DNA of 19,273 nt from an uncultured Oscillospiraceae bacterium (GCA_934446465.1 CAKSEF010000031.1:1-19273); one strand, 5' to 3'. Positions 1 to 8,236 are shown, numbered from the stretch's first letter. The notes: a model not told the origin generated them from the letters alone. A program made the numbers and translations.

Positions 1-11
1 TTTGGCTTTGA

Positions 12-16
12 CCTCC
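12..16 (-). promoter_or_regulatory. Ribosome binding site of an off-window leftward gene
   Basis: Read on the minus strand this is GGAGG, about 20 nt downstream of a good minus-strand promoter at 37-66. The sequence runs out 11 nt after it, so the start codon should lie just beyond the left edge. Nothing can be said about the product. Confidence 0.5.
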
Positions 17-36
17 GCTCTCTGAAGTGCTTTAAT

Positions 37-66
37 ACTATACCACTTATTCCCTCCTTTTGTCAA
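37..66 (-). promoter_or_regulatory. Sigma-A-type promoter firing left, off the window
   Basis: On the minus strand a perfect -35 box TTGACA (61-66) is followed after 18 bp by TATAGT (37-42), five of six matches to the -10 consensus. Transcription would start near position 30 and give a short leader containing a GGAGG site. It diverges from the promoter of the MBOAT gene, so 67-159 is an AT-rich divergent intergenic region in which I see no gene. Confidence 0.65.
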
Positions 67-159
67 GGGGTTTTTTGTCTTTTTCCCTGTTTTTTTCGGC
101 TTTTAACAAAACTCCCAAAAAACCGGCTTGGAAAAGCGCGGTTTATTGTTCTTTTCGTC

Positions 160-187
160 TTGATTTTCATACATTATATGGTAAAAT
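160..187 (+). promoter_or_regulatory. Promoter of the MBOAT/DHHW pair
   Basis: TTGATT (160-165), a 16-bp spacer and TAAAAT (182-187). The -10 is preceded by TGG, which makes it an extended -10. It lies about 36 nt before the ATG at 224, which has GGAGG at 213-217. Confidence 0.55.
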
Positions 188-223
188 AGATAGCGTCAAC
201 ATATTTATGCACGGAGGAATCTC

Positions 224-1624
224 ATGGTTTTTTCAAGCCTGACTTTTATTTTTGCTTTCTTCCCCGCGGTTCTTATATGCTACTTCATTATCCCGAAGAG
301 ATACCGCCGGGCAAGGAATGCCGTTCTTTTAATCTTCTCCCTTTTCTTTTACCTCTACGGCGAGCCGCGCGGTATATTCGTCATGCTCCTTTCGATAACG
401 GCGAACTATCTTCTCGCTCTTGCAATCGAAAAGCTCCCGAAGCGAAAGCTTTTTCTTTTTCTTACGGCCGCGGTAAACCTCGGGGTTCTCTGCTTTTACA
501 AATACACGGGGTTCTTTCTCGAAAACATTAACTTCATATTTAATATGAAAATAAATATACCGCAGATTATAATGCCTATCGGAATATCGTTCTTCACATT
601 CCAGGGAATGAGTTATGTATTCGATGTGTATAACAGAGACGTACCCGCGCAGAAGAACATTTTTGCCGTCGCGCTCTACATTTCACTTTTCCCGCAGCTT
701 GTTGCGGGTCCGATTGTGCGGTATCAGACGGTTGCGGATGAAATTGTCTCGAGAGACGAGAGCGTCCCTCTCGCATATTCGGGATTCCGCCGTTTCATAA
801 TCGGTCTTGCCAAGAAGATGTTCCTTGCAAACTCGATGGGCGTTATTGCGACGGATATTTTTGCGCGAAATCCCGCCAATCTCCCGGCCGCCTGCGCATG
901 GCTCGGAGCCGTTGCGTATTCATTCCAGATTTTCTTTGATTTTTCGGCATATTCCGACATGGCGATTGGCATGGGGCGCATTTTCGGCTTCCACTTCCTC
1001 GAAAACTTCAACTATCCCTACATTTCAAAATCAATCACGGAGTTTTGGCGGAGGTGGCACATGTCTCTTTCCACATGGTTCCGCGACTATGTTTATATCC
1101 CGCTCGGAGGAAACAGAAAGGGCATTTTGCGCCAGCTTTTTAACATTCTCGTCGTATGGTCTCTCACGGGCTTGTGGCACGGAGCGTCCTGGAACTTCAT
1201 TGCATGGGGACTTTATTTTGCCGTCATACTGATTATAGAAAAGCTCTTCCTCGGGAAGCTCCTTAAGAAAGCTCCTGCGGTCATATCCCGCGTGTATACC
1301 CTTTTGCTCATAATTCTCGGCTGGGTACTATTCAACAGCAGGGACATAAACTACGCTTTCATGTATGCACGGGCGATGTTCTCGCACATACCGCTTGACA
1401 AAACCTCGCTGAAGCAGATTTTATACTATTTAAACGAATACCGTCTTGAATTTGTGCTTTCGTTGGTTTTCTCGACTCCGATTCTGAGACGGCTCAACGA
1501 AAAATACAGAAACAACAAAATTTTTGAGTATACCGCAGCGGCGGCACTCCTTGTTATTTTTGCATTTTGCATTCTTTCCGTGGTAAGCTCCACATTCAAC
1601 CCGTTTATTTACTTCAGATTTTAG
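224..1624 (+). CDS. MBOAT family O-acyltransferase (AlgI/DltB-like)
   Basis: A polytopic membrane protein of 466 residues that should transfer an acyl group, probably acetyl, to a surface glycan across the membrane. The MBOAT core is clear: the WRRWH block (275-279) followed by SLSTWFRDYVYIPLGG, then TGLWHG with the conserved histidine at 319. Both histidines, 279 and 319, are expected active-site residues. Hydrophobic segments alternate with short loops throughout, and the C-terminal STFNPFIYF is typical of AlgI-type members. The ATG has GGAGG 6 nt upstream, so the start is firm. The next gene begins within 10 nt and encodes a secreted DHHW/AlgX-like protein, the usual partner of an MBOAT in polysaccharide O-acetylation. 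Length is normal for the family. The acceptor polymer and acyl donor cannot be read from sequence. Confidence 0.93.
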   Translation: MVFSSLTFIFAFFPAVLICYFIIPKRYRRARNAVLLIFSLFFYLYGEPRGIFVMLLSITANYLLALAIEKLPKRKLFLFLTAAVNLGVLCFYKYTGFFLENINFIFNMKINIPQIIMPIGISFFTFQGMSYVFDVYNRDVPAQKNIFAVALYISLFPQLVAGPIVRYQTVADEIVSRDESVPLAYSGFRRFIIGLAKKMFLANSMGVIATDIFARNPANLPAACAWLGAVAYSFQIFFDFSAYSDMAIGMGRIFGFHFLENFNYPYISKSITEFWRRWHMSLSTWFRDYVYIPLGGNRKGILRQLFNILVVWSLTGLWHGASWNFIAWGLYFAVILIIEKLFLGKLLKKAPAVISRVYTLLLIILGWVLFNSRDINYAFMYARAMFSHIPLDKTSLKQILYYLNEYRLEFVLSLVFSTPILRRLNEKYRNNKIFEYTAAAALLVIFAFCILSVVSSTFNPFIYFRF

Positions 1625-1633
1625 GTGTATGAT

Positions 1634-2779
1634 ATGAAAAAAACTTTTATTGCAATTATCGCGGCGATACTCTTCTTTGTCCCTGCCGCAACGATTCTCG
1701 CGCCGCGCGGGAGTGTAAGCAAATTTGAAAACCGTGCGCTCGCTGCGGCTCCCGTCCTTACACGCGAAAGCTTCTTTGACGGAAAATTCTTCGCATCCTG
1801 CGACGAATACTACAAGGACCATGTTTTTATGCGGGACGGATTCCTTGCCGCAAATGCGTTTTCCGATATGTATATACTGCGCCGTCCCGTAGTCAACGGG
1901 ATTACGTCTGCCGGGGAATTTTTGTTTCCGTACAGCACATACGTCGAACCTCTCGACAAGATACCCGCACGCGCAGAACAGGCGGCGGACGATGTATCGC
2001 GCCTTAATGATGCGGTCTCCGAGTACGGCGGGAAGTTCCTGTATGTGGGGATTCCGAATCAGCAATCGCTTTTTCACGAGAAATACCGCGAATACCTCGA
2101 CATAAAGCAAGAGGTCTGTGAGGAGACGGCAAAGAGCTTTTTCGATGCGCTTGAAAAACGCGGAATCTCTCATATTAACATGGGTGATATTTTCTCAAAA
2201 TGCGACCTTCCCTCCGAAGATTTTTACATGAAAAGCGACCACCACTACAACCTTCGCGGAGCGTATGAGACATACCGCACAATATGCGGTTTCTGCGGGG
2301 TTTTGCCCGTCGATTCGGACTTTTCCGAGCTTCCGAACCCCTTTTACGGCTCGCGCGGGAGACAGCTTTACAATCTTTCTCCCATATCCGACAGGCTTAT
2401 GATTCCAAAGAACTGCCCCGACATTCCCCATACGCGCGCGGACAACGGCAATATTGTGCAGACCCCTGCCGTCGTTCTTCCGAAGGATGAAAGCGAGGCT
2501 GTTGCATATACAAACTACATGGGCGGAGACGTTGCCGAAACGGTCATCAAAACATCCCGTCCCGAGCTTCCGTCGATTCTTCTGTACGGCGATTCGTTTA
2601 CAAACGGCGCTGAGGTTTTCCTCTATCGGAGCTTTGACGAGACGCGCTCCCTCGACTTGCGCCATTATTCCGAAATGGGGATTATAGAGTATGTAAAGAA
2701 GTACCGTCCCGATTTTGTTGTGTGCATACGCGACGACCTTCAATACCTGACCCGCGACGGAAACGGAAACATTAAATAG
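1634..2779 (+). CDS. DHHW/AlgX-like secreted acyltransferase partner
   Basis: A 381-residue exported protein, probably working with the upstream MBOAT protein to place acyl groups on an extracellular polysaccharide. An N-terminal signal or anchor segment (KKTFIAIIAAILFFVPAATI) is followed by an SGNH-hydrolase-like fold. The family signature appears as SDHHYNLRGAYETY (about 201-214), with Asp202, His203 and His204, and the likely nucleophile block is LLYGDSF with Ser321. The fourth residue of the DHHW signature is Tyr here instead of Trp. I chose ATG 1634 because AGGTG at 1623-1627 is at proper distance. GTG 1625 is in frame but would itself lie in that ribosome binding site. The gene is coupled to the MBOAT gene, whose stop ends at 1624. 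A perfect palindrome follows the stop. Confidence 0.85.
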   Translation: MKKTFIAIIAAILFFVPAATILAPRGSVSKFENRALAAAPVLTRESFFDGKFFASCDEYYKDHVFMRDGFLAANAFSDMYILRRPVVNGITSAGEFLFPYSTYVEPLDKIPARAEQAADDVSRLNDAVSEYGGKFLYVGIPNQQSLFHEKYREYLDIKQEVCEETAKSFFDALEKRGISHINMGDIFSKCDLPSEDFYMKSDHHYNLRGAYETYRTICGFCGVLPVDSDFSELPNPFYGSRGRQLYNLSPISDRLMIPKNCPDIPHTRADNGNIVQTPAVVLPKDESEAVAYTNYMGGDVAETVIKTSRPELPSILLYGDSFTNGAEVFLYRSFDETRSLDLRHYSEMGIIEYVKKYRPDFVVCIRDDLQYLTRDGNGNIK

Positions 2780-2787
2780 TAAGATTA

Positions 2788-2813
2788 GAGGCGGTGTAAA
2801 TTTACACCGCCTC
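2788..2813. terminator. 26-bp perfect palindrome between convergent genes
   Basis: GAGGCGGTGTAAA is followed at once by its exact reverse complement, ending at 2813. It can fold as an 11-bp stem with an AATT loop on either strand. It lies 8 nt after the DHHW gene stop and 17 nt after the stop of the convergent SLH gene, a natural place for a shared bidirectional terminator. Neither side has a proper T-tract, so intrinsic termination is plausible but not certain. Confidence 0.5.
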
Positions 2814-2830
2814 CGTACTGCTGTTGGATA

Positions 2831-5827
2831 TTAGTCCTCGAAGGAGAAGATTCTGATGATTTCACCCTCGTCGAGTTCGATTATTGCGTTATAGTCGTTC
2901 TTCTTGAGTTCCTGATTTCTCGGAACCGTTACAAGGTACGAGCCTGCATAATCGTCATCGCTGATTGTGATAATCTTGTATCCGTCCTCGGAGAGGAGAA
3001 TCGAGCTTATCTCATCGCTGTTGAGTCTGCCGTCAGAACCGAGAGTGTGTGCGCTCTGGGAGCTGTAGTAGTTGAATCTGCCGTTTACGATAGACGCAGC
3101 GTTTACATAGTAGAGTCCGCTCTGCTTGCCCTCAGGCGTTACCATCATGTCTGCATAATGTCCGCCGTCAGTGCTTATTGCAGTTACCTTGCCTTCGGCA
3201 TTTACGGAGTATCTTGCGACCGAGCCCTGCTCGAAGTCGTCAATGTCTCCGACGTAGCCGGCAGGCTGTGAGAATATCTCATTGTTGCTGAGGTCTGTTA
3301 CGTTATCGACAGAATCGACATTCATAACGCCCTCTTCGCCGATGAGCTTAAATCTTGCGAACGCGGAGCCTGTGGATACGTTGTACATCTGCTTTGCGGA
3401 TACGACGTATGCGAGGCTGTCGGAGCTCTTGTAGGTGATGTTTGCAAGGTCTTCGCCGTGTGTGAGTGCGGCTGCAACGAGTACGTTGCTGTGTCCGCTC
3501 TTATCGATTACGGCGCTTCCGAGTGCGTTGGATACAAGGGCATTGTTTACCTTGAGTCCGTCAATCGGGAGAGCATCTGCCTCTGTGAGCTGCGAGAGCT
3601 TGTATGCCTTTGCCTTTACGGGCTTGTAGGTTGCAGAGGAGTAGTCTCCTTCAACATTACCGTAGAGCATGAATACTATTGCGGAGTTGTCGCCGTAGTA
3701 GCGCTTTCCGTCAACGGATACCGACTTATCGACTATCTTAAACGTTTTTGAGCTTGTCGGAGTGCGGAGCGTTCCGTCACTTTCAATCGTCTTGAAGTCC
3801 TGATAAGAGAGGTCTACCGTTCCGTCCGTGCGGATTGCATATTCTACAACCCAACCGAAGCGTGCGTTGTTTGCATAGTCCTGAGCACGGTCGTTTGCCG
3901 CGTTATTCGGCTGAGATGCGTACTTCGTGTAGAACTTTCCTACCTTGTACGTTCCCTCTGTATTATCGGCAAAGCCGAGCTTTACATAAGCAACGTCGAG
4001 CTTTTCATCGTAGCTTGAGTTGAGAACAACCGCATAATTTTCTGCGTTTGCAATCTCATCGGAAGCCTCGATATCAAGTATTACGTTGTTGTATACGCGG
4101 TACTTTGTACCCTTGTTCATTGCGCCCTTGTTGTTCGTGTAGTACTCGGAGAGTGAGTCATACGACTGCATCTGTGAGCAGAGGTTCATATCTGCCGAGT
4201 AGTTTACGCCGCCGATTGTAACTGTGCCGTCGTCGTTTACATTCTCAAGTGCGCCTGTGATTTCAGTTGTTTTTCTGATGTTTACCTTGCCGTTCTCGTA
4301 GAAGTAGATTACATAATCGTCCTTCTTGATGCCCTCGTCCATGATTACATCGTCAAAGTCGAGAGTTCCGAGCTTCGGGAGTGTAATTGTCTTTTTTGTT
4401 TCGCTTATGCCGGAAACGCTTCCGAACTCAACGGAGTTTGCCGCGTTCTGCATTTTGAAGATATAAGAGTAGGTCTTTCCGCCGTCAACGGACACGAAGC
4501 GGTACTCTGAAACGCTTCCGTCGCCCATTGTCTTAAAGAAGTTGTTATCTCCCTTAGGCTGAATGAGGTCGCCGCCATCCTTGAATGTTGCTGTTGAAGC
4601 GTAGGATATATCGGTGAAGTCATTTGCCTGGTTTGTTCCGAAGAGTGTGTTGTAATCAACGTTCTTCGCAACCTTTTTCGCGTTTGCGGACGCCTTTACC
4701 TGATATTCCTTATCCTCAACCTTGAACGAGACATAAGGTGTGATGAGTGCGGAGCTTGTGGATTTTCCGTCCGGCATCATCTTAACGTCTGCCGCGGGAA
4801 CGCTGTACATCTTTGTGTCGGAGTTGACAATTACGTTGCCTATAACTTTGACGTTCGTGTAAGCGAGGTTTGCGGAGTTGGTGTCTGCCTTAAAGTAGAC
4901 ATCTACCTTTGCGCCGAGAAGGTTATCGGATACCGCACGGTCAATCTTAATAGATGCGCCGTACTTTGTTCCGTTCGTGTTCTGAGCCTCATAGTAGATA
5001 ATGCTCGACTCGGAGTCCTTGCCCGTTGCCTGAATTGCGGGGCCGGTTGTTACGTCGAATGTTTCACCGTCGGCGTCGGTCGAGATCGCATAGTTTTCGT
5101 TTGCGGCAACAAGTCCCGTTACATGGCGGAGGTCCATTACCTGCTCGCCGAGAGTCTGGTTCTTTGTGCCGTCAAGGGCGTTGTACTGAGAACCGATACC
5201 TGTTATCGGGCTGTAGATATAAACGGGAGCGAATACCGCGTTTCTCATGAGCTTTGCAACGAGCTGGCGTGTAGCCGCGCTTGTCGGGTCGCCCTTCCAG
5301 CCGTCATAGAGACCGAGCTCCATTGCCTTTGCAACCGTGTTTGATACCCAGTTGGTGCCCTTGAAGCCTTCCTTGTCTGCATTGCAGCCGAGGATTACGA
5401 GAAGCATTTTGCTTGCTTCGGCAACCGTTACGTTGCCCTGCGGGTTATACTTATTGTTTCCTACACCGGAAACGATACCCTGATTTGCACAGTAGTTAAT
5501 ATAACCCTTTGCCCAAGCGACGTTTGCGTCTCCCTCAACGTCCTTGAACTGGCTCTTCTGGTTAGAGAAAAGCTCCCCTTTGTCGTCTGCGCCGTATTTT
5601 AAGACGTATGCCATCTTGGCAAACTCAGCGCGAGTGATTTTTCCTTCGGGCTTAAATGAGCCGTCCGGATAACCGCTCAAAATTCCGAGTTCAACGAGCA
5701 TATTTACATCATCTGCATAATTATCGTCAATGTCCTTTGCGTCGGTGAACCCTACCGCGCTCGCGAAAAGTGAAAGCGTAAGAGCAAACACCATTACAAG
5801 CGCAAGAACTTTTTTCAAGCTCTTCAT
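2831..5827 (-). CDS. Large SLH-domain surface protein, candidate S-layer or major wall protein
   Basis: A 998-residue exported protein. The signal peptide is about residues 1-25 (KSLKKVLALVMVFALTLSLF core). Three SLH domains follow: about 27-78 (GYPDGSFKPEGKITRAEFA), 94-148 and 158-199. SLH domains bind pyruvylated secondary wall polymers and hold the protein on the cell surface. SLH1 keeps the ITRAE motif and SLH3 has ATRQL, but SLH2 reads VTVAEAS and lacks the arginine. The remaining 800 residues are rich in Asp, Asn, Ser, Thr and Gly, very poor in Cys, and look like beta-rich modules. I recognise no enzyme motif. The ATG has GGAGG about 9 nt upstream and a strong promoter lies at 5875-5903. 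A single-gene unit with strong signals suits an abundant surface protein, which is inference. Confidence 0.88.
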   Translation of the reverse strand: MKSLKKVLALVMVFALTLSLFASAVGFTDAKDIDDNYADDVNMLVELGILSGYPDGSFKPEGKITRAEFAKMAYVLKYGADDKGELFSNQKSQFKDVEGDANVAWAKGYINYCANQGIVSGVGNNKYNPQGNVTVAEASKMLLVILGCNADKEGFKGTNWVSNTVAKAMELGLYDGWKGDPTSAATRQLVAKLMRNAVFAPVYIYSPITGIGSQYNALDGTKNQTLGEQVMDLRHVTGLVAANENYAISTDADGETFDVTTGPAIQATGKDSESSIIYYEAQNTNGTKYGASIKIDRAVSDNLLGAKVDVYFKADTNSANLAYTNVKVIGNVIVNSDTKMYSVPAADVKMMPDGKSTSSALITPYVSFKVEDKEYQVKASANAKKVAKNVDYNTLFGTNQANDFTDISYASTATFKDGGDLIQPKGDNNFFKTMGDGSVSEYRFVSVDGGKTYSYIFKMQNAANSVEFGSVSGISETKKTITLPKLGTLDFDDVIMDEGIKKDDYVIYFYENGKVNIRKTTEITGALENVNDDGTVTIGGVNYSADMNLCSQMQSYDSLSEYYTNNKGAMNKGTKYRVYNNVILDIEASDEIANAENYAVVLNSSYDEKLDVAYVKLGFADNTEGTYKVGKFYTKYASQPNNAANDRAQDYANNARFGWVVEYAIRTDGTVDLSYQDFKTIESDGTLRTPTSSKTFKIVDKSVSVDGKRYYGDNSAIVFMLYGNVEGDYSSATYKPVKAKAYKLSQLTEADALPIDGLKVNNALVSNALGSAVIDKSGHSNVLVAAALTHGEDLANITYKSSDSLAYVVSAKQMYNVSTGSAFARFKLIGEEGVMNVDSVDNVTDLSNNEIFSQPAGYVGDIDDFEQGSVARYSVNAEGKVTAISTDGGHYADMMVTPEGKQSGLYYVNAASIVNGRFNYYSSQSAHTLGSDGRLNSDEISSILLSEDGYKIITISDDDYAGSYLVTVPRNQELKKNDYNAIIELDEGEIIRIFSFED

Positions 5828-5849
5828 TTAGAATTCCTCCTTCTTTTTT

Positions 5850-5864
5850 CAGGCTTTCTGCCTG
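5850..5864 (-). promoter_or_regulatory. Small leader hairpin in the SLH mRNA
   Basis: CAGGC-N5-GCCTG forms a 5-bp stem near the expected 5' end of the SLH transcript, followed on the minus strand by an A-rich run and the GGAGG site. It could protect the mRNA 5' end. The evidence is only the inverted repeat and its place. Confidence 0.3.
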
Positions 5865-5874
5865 TTGTGTGAAC

Positions 5875-5903
5875 ATGATAACGCATCCCGGTGCAAAGGT
5901 CAA
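5875..5903 (-). promoter_or_regulatory. Promoter of the large SLH gene
   Basis: On the minus strand TTGACC (5898-5903), a 17-bp spacer and TATCAT (5875-5880). Transcription would start near 5868 and give a leader of about 40 nt. A second TTGACA at 5941-5946 has no convincing -10 at the right distance. Confidence 0.65.
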
Positions 5904-5980
5904 TGCTTTTCGACCTTCTGTAAATCATGTGAAAACGCTTTGTCAAAAACAGTCCAAAGATTAGTTAAAAAACGCATAAA

Positions 5981-6013
5981 AAAAGAAAAAAATCCCAAAA
6001 ATGGGATTTTTTT
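5981..6013 (-). terminator. Intrinsic terminator of the oxidoreductase gene
   Basis: On the minus strand an A-run and ATCCC pair with GGGAT and a T-run across a short T-rich loop, and the stem is followed by TTTTTTTCTTTTTTT. It starts about 9 nt after the oxidoreductase stop and insulates the SLH promoter downstream. Confidence 0.75.
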
Positions 6014-6021
6014 CCGAAGAT

Positions 6022-7092
6022 TTATCTTGGATAATGCGGGACGTTCACCCACGAGCGAGTCTCCGCCGATTTATATATTGTAAGAACGAGGTCTACCGAC
6101 CGCCTTGCGTCCCGCGCGGGCGCGAAGATCTCGGTGCCGTTCAGTATCCCGTCAAAGAAGTTCGACACAAGCGCAAAGTGCGCCGTCATATCGATATCCT
6201 CCGGATTTGCCCCGAACGACTGCTCCACATGGCTTAGGTGGATTTCCTCCGTTTTCAGCTCATCGTCCGACAGACTCTTATAGAGAATCGTCTTTCCGTC
6301 GGCGTACACGATTGTTCCGCCCTCAAACTCTATTCTCACGCGCTCGCACTCGGAGTTTTTCTCCGGGAAATAGGATAGAACCGTTCCCATAAGCGTTCCG
6401 TGCGCCCCGCTCTCAAATTCCAGAAGCGCGCACGCGGAGTCCTCCACCTCAATCTTTCTTCCCATGGTGTCGGTAACGGCGCAGACGCTTTTTACGTCGC
6501 CCGCGAGATAGAGGAGTGCGTCAATGCCGTGAATCCCCTGATTTATCAGGCATCCGCCGCCGTCTATGCTCTTGCGTCCTTTCCAATAGGACGACGAATA
6601 GTAGCTGTGGCTTCTGTAACCGCGGTACTGAAACTCGACCAGACGCATACTTCCGAGTTCTCCCGAATCGATAATTTCCTTTGCGCGCCGAAGTCCCTCC
6701 TGCGCACGGTTCGGGAACACGCACCCGAGAAGCACGCCGTTTTTTTCCGCCGCGTCTATCATTCCGCTTATTTTCTCCGCCGTAACATCAAGGGGTTTTT
6801 CGCACAGAACGTGGATGCCCGCATTTGCGAAGGCTTTCGCGCAGTCGGCGTGGAATGCGCTCGGCGTACATATAATAACCGCGTCGGCATGGCATTTTTC
6901 TATTATTTCATTATAATCATTCGTAGCGAACGGTATATTGAATTTTTCCGCAAATTTCCTGCCTTTTTCGGCATTTCTGCCGTATGCAAGTGCGCACAGC
7001 TCGGCGCGCGGGTCGTTGATTACCGCCTCTGCATGGCCGTGGCCTATCATTCCGCAGCCTACGAGAGCGATTTGAAGCTTTCCGTCTTTCAT
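6022..7092 (-). CDS. Gfo/Idh/MocA family NAD(P)-dependent oxidoreductase
   Basis: A cytosolic dehydrogenase of 356 residues, normal for the family, whose members oxidise or reduce a hydroxyl of a sugar, inositol or related compound with NAD(P). The N-terminal Rossmann fold has VGCGMIGHGH (11-20). The family EKP motif is at 98-100, with Lys99 the expected catalytic or substrate-binding lysine. The C-terminal domain has DGGGCLINQGIHGID (177-191), the usual GGG...D/NxGxHxxD block with His188 and Asp191. The ATG has GGAGGG 6 nt upstream. The gene stands alone, with an extended -10 promoter upstream and a terminator downstream. The neighbours do not reveal the substrate. A role in sugar metabolism or nucleotide-sugar modification is possible but only a guess. 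Confidence 0.9.
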   Translation of the reverse strand: MKDGKLQIALVGCGMIGHGHAEAVINDPRAELCALAYGRNAEKGRKFAEKFNIPFATNDYNEIIEKCHADAVIICTPSAFHADCAKAFANAGIHVLCEKPLDVTAEKISGMIDAAEKNGVLLGCVFPNRAQEGLRRAKEIIDSGELGSMRLVEFQYRGYRSHSYYSSSYWKGRKSIDGGGCLINQGIHGIDALLYLAGDVKSVCAVTDTMGRKIEVEDSACALLEFESGAHGTLMGTVLSYFPEKNSECERVRIEFEGGTIVYADGKTILYKSLSDDELKTEEIHLSHVEQSFGANPEDIDMTAHFALVSNFFDGILNGTEIFAPARDARRSVDLVLTIYKSAETRSWVNVPHYPR

Positions 7093-7122
7093 ATTACCCT
7101 CCGCAAAATTATTTCTGATTAG

Positions 7123-7131
7123 ATTATATCA
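7123..7131 (-). promoter_or_regulatory. Extended -10 promoter of the oxidoreductase gene
   Basis: The minus strand reads TGaTATAAT, a perfect -10 with the extended TGn motif, about 30 nt before the ATG. No good -35 is visible, which is common with an extended -10. Confidence 0.55.
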
Positions 7132-7180
7132 CACTTTTCCTTTTTCTCATATAAAAATATTGCGTAAAATATGACTTATG

Positions 7181-7209
7181 TTGCGGAAAACACAATTCTG
7201 TGTTAAAAT
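7181..7209 (+). promoter_or_regulatory. Promoter of the dus gene with a dyad in the spacer
   Basis: TTGCGG (7181-7186), 17-bp spacer, TAAAAT (7204-7209), about 30 nt before the GTG start. An inverted repeat AACACA-N4-TGTGTT (7189-7204) occupies the spacer and touches the -10, as a repressor operator would. The binding protein is unknown. Confidence 0.6.
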
Positions 7210-7239
7210 GTAGGGCAGATTATACGGGGGACTTATATC

Positions 7240-8211
7240 GTGGACATAAAAGAGCTTTTTAAAAACAGAATACCGCTTGCGCTTGCGCCCATGGCGGGCG
7301 TTACGGACGCAGCATTCCGCTCGGTCTGCCGTTCGTGCGGAGCCGACATAACATATTCGGAGATGGTAAGCTCCCGCGCGCTTGTTTATCAGGATTCAAA
7401 GACAGGCTCGCTTCTTATGCGGAATGATTCCGACCGTCCGTTTGCCGTCCAGCTTTTCGGGTGTGAGCCGAGTGTTATGGCGCAGGCCGCGCGCATTGCG
7501 CTCGAGCGAACGAACGCCGAGTTCATTGACATTAACATGGGCTGTCCCACGCCGAAAATAGTTTCAAACGGCGACGGGAGCGCGCTCATGAAAAATCCCG
7601 CACTCGCCTCCGAAATTGTACGGGCGGTGAAGGACGCCGTGTCCGTTCCCGTTACCGTCAAATTCCGAAAGGGCTGGGACGGCGGAAGCGTCAATGCCGT
7701 TGAGTTTGCGAAGGTGCTCGAGAATGCGGGTGCGGACGCGCTTGCGATACACGGCAGAACCCGTGCGTCCATGTATTCGGGACGCGCCGACTGGGACATA
7801 ATACGCGAGGTGAAAAAGAGCATCTCCGTTCCGCTCATTGCAAACGGCGATGTTTTTGAAGCGGTTGACGCAAAGCGGATTGTCGACTACACAGGAGCAG
7901 ACGGTGTAATGATTGGGCGTGCGTCGTTTGGAAATCCGTGGATTTTCACGGGTGCGCGCGAGTGTCTCGACGGAAGGAAGATTTCCCCGCTTCCCCCGCT
8001 CTCCGAGCGCCTTGAAACCGCGTTTTTGCAGATATGCTCCGCTTCCGAGCAGAAGGGCGAGCGGTGCGCGGTGCTTGAGTCGAGACGGCACATAGCTTGG
8101 TATCTGCGCGGCGTACGCGGCGGCAATTTCTACAAAACGCGCGTTACAAATGTTTCCTCGCTTTCCGAGCTTCGAAAACTGATTGACGAAATGAAACGAA
8201 CTCTGATATAA
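7240..8211 (+). CDS. dusB: tRNA-dihydrouridine synthase, DusB/NifR3 type
   Basis: An FMN-dependent TIM-barrel enzyme that reduces specific uridines in tRNA to dihydrouridine using NADPH. The 323 residues carry all the usual blocks: LALAPMAGVTDAAFR (13-27), INMGCPTPKIV (98-108) with catalytic Cys102, VKFRKGW (140-146), IHGRTRASMYSG (170-181), LIANGDV (199-205) and GVMIGRASFGNPW (222-234). The last blocks bind the FMN phosphate. The start is GTG, supported by a GGGGG site at 7226-7230 and by the N-terminus lining up with the family; no in-frame ATG fits better. Unlike many genomes, where this gene sits with ftsH or lysS, here it is alone with its own promoter and terminator. The DusB assignment within the Dus family is by motif similarity. 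Confidence 0.93.
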   Translation: MDIKELFKNRIPLALAPMAGVTDAAFRSVCRSCGADITYSEMVSSRALVYQDSKTGSLLMRNDSDRPFAVQLFGCEPSVMAQAARIALERTNAEFIDINMGCPTPKIVSNGDGSALMKNPALASEIVRAVKDAVSVPVTVKFRKGWDGGSVNAVEFAKVLENAGADALAIHGRTRASMYSGRADWDIIREVKKSISVPLIANGDVFEAVDAKRIVDYTGADGVMIGRASFGNPWIFTGARECLDGRKISPLPPLSERLETAFLQICSASEQKGERCAVLESRRHIAWYLRGVRGGNFYKTRVTNVSSLSELRKLIDEMKRTLI

Positions 8212-8236
8212 AAACCGCCGTATAACGGCGGTTTTT
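8211..8236. terminator. Bidirectional intrinsic terminator
   Basis: AAAACCGCCGT (8211-8221), an ATA loop and ACGGCGGTTTT (8225-8235), with T-rich sequence following on both strands. It overlaps the last base of the dus stop codon and lies just after the stop of the convergent FAD oxidoreductase gene, so it serves both. Confidence 0.88.

Noticed and set aside
60..242. 60-codon open frame before the MBOAT gene
   Set aside because: It covers the MBOAT promoter and ribosome binding site and has no site of its own.
1430..2173. 247-codon open frame on the minus strand
   Set aside because: Opposite the MBOAT/DHHW junction; both plus-strand genes have family motifs and ribosome binding sites.
6400..7122. 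240-codon open frame on the plus strand
   Set aside because: Antisense to the Gfo/Idh/MocA gene, running over that gene's promoter, with no family motif or ribosome binding site.
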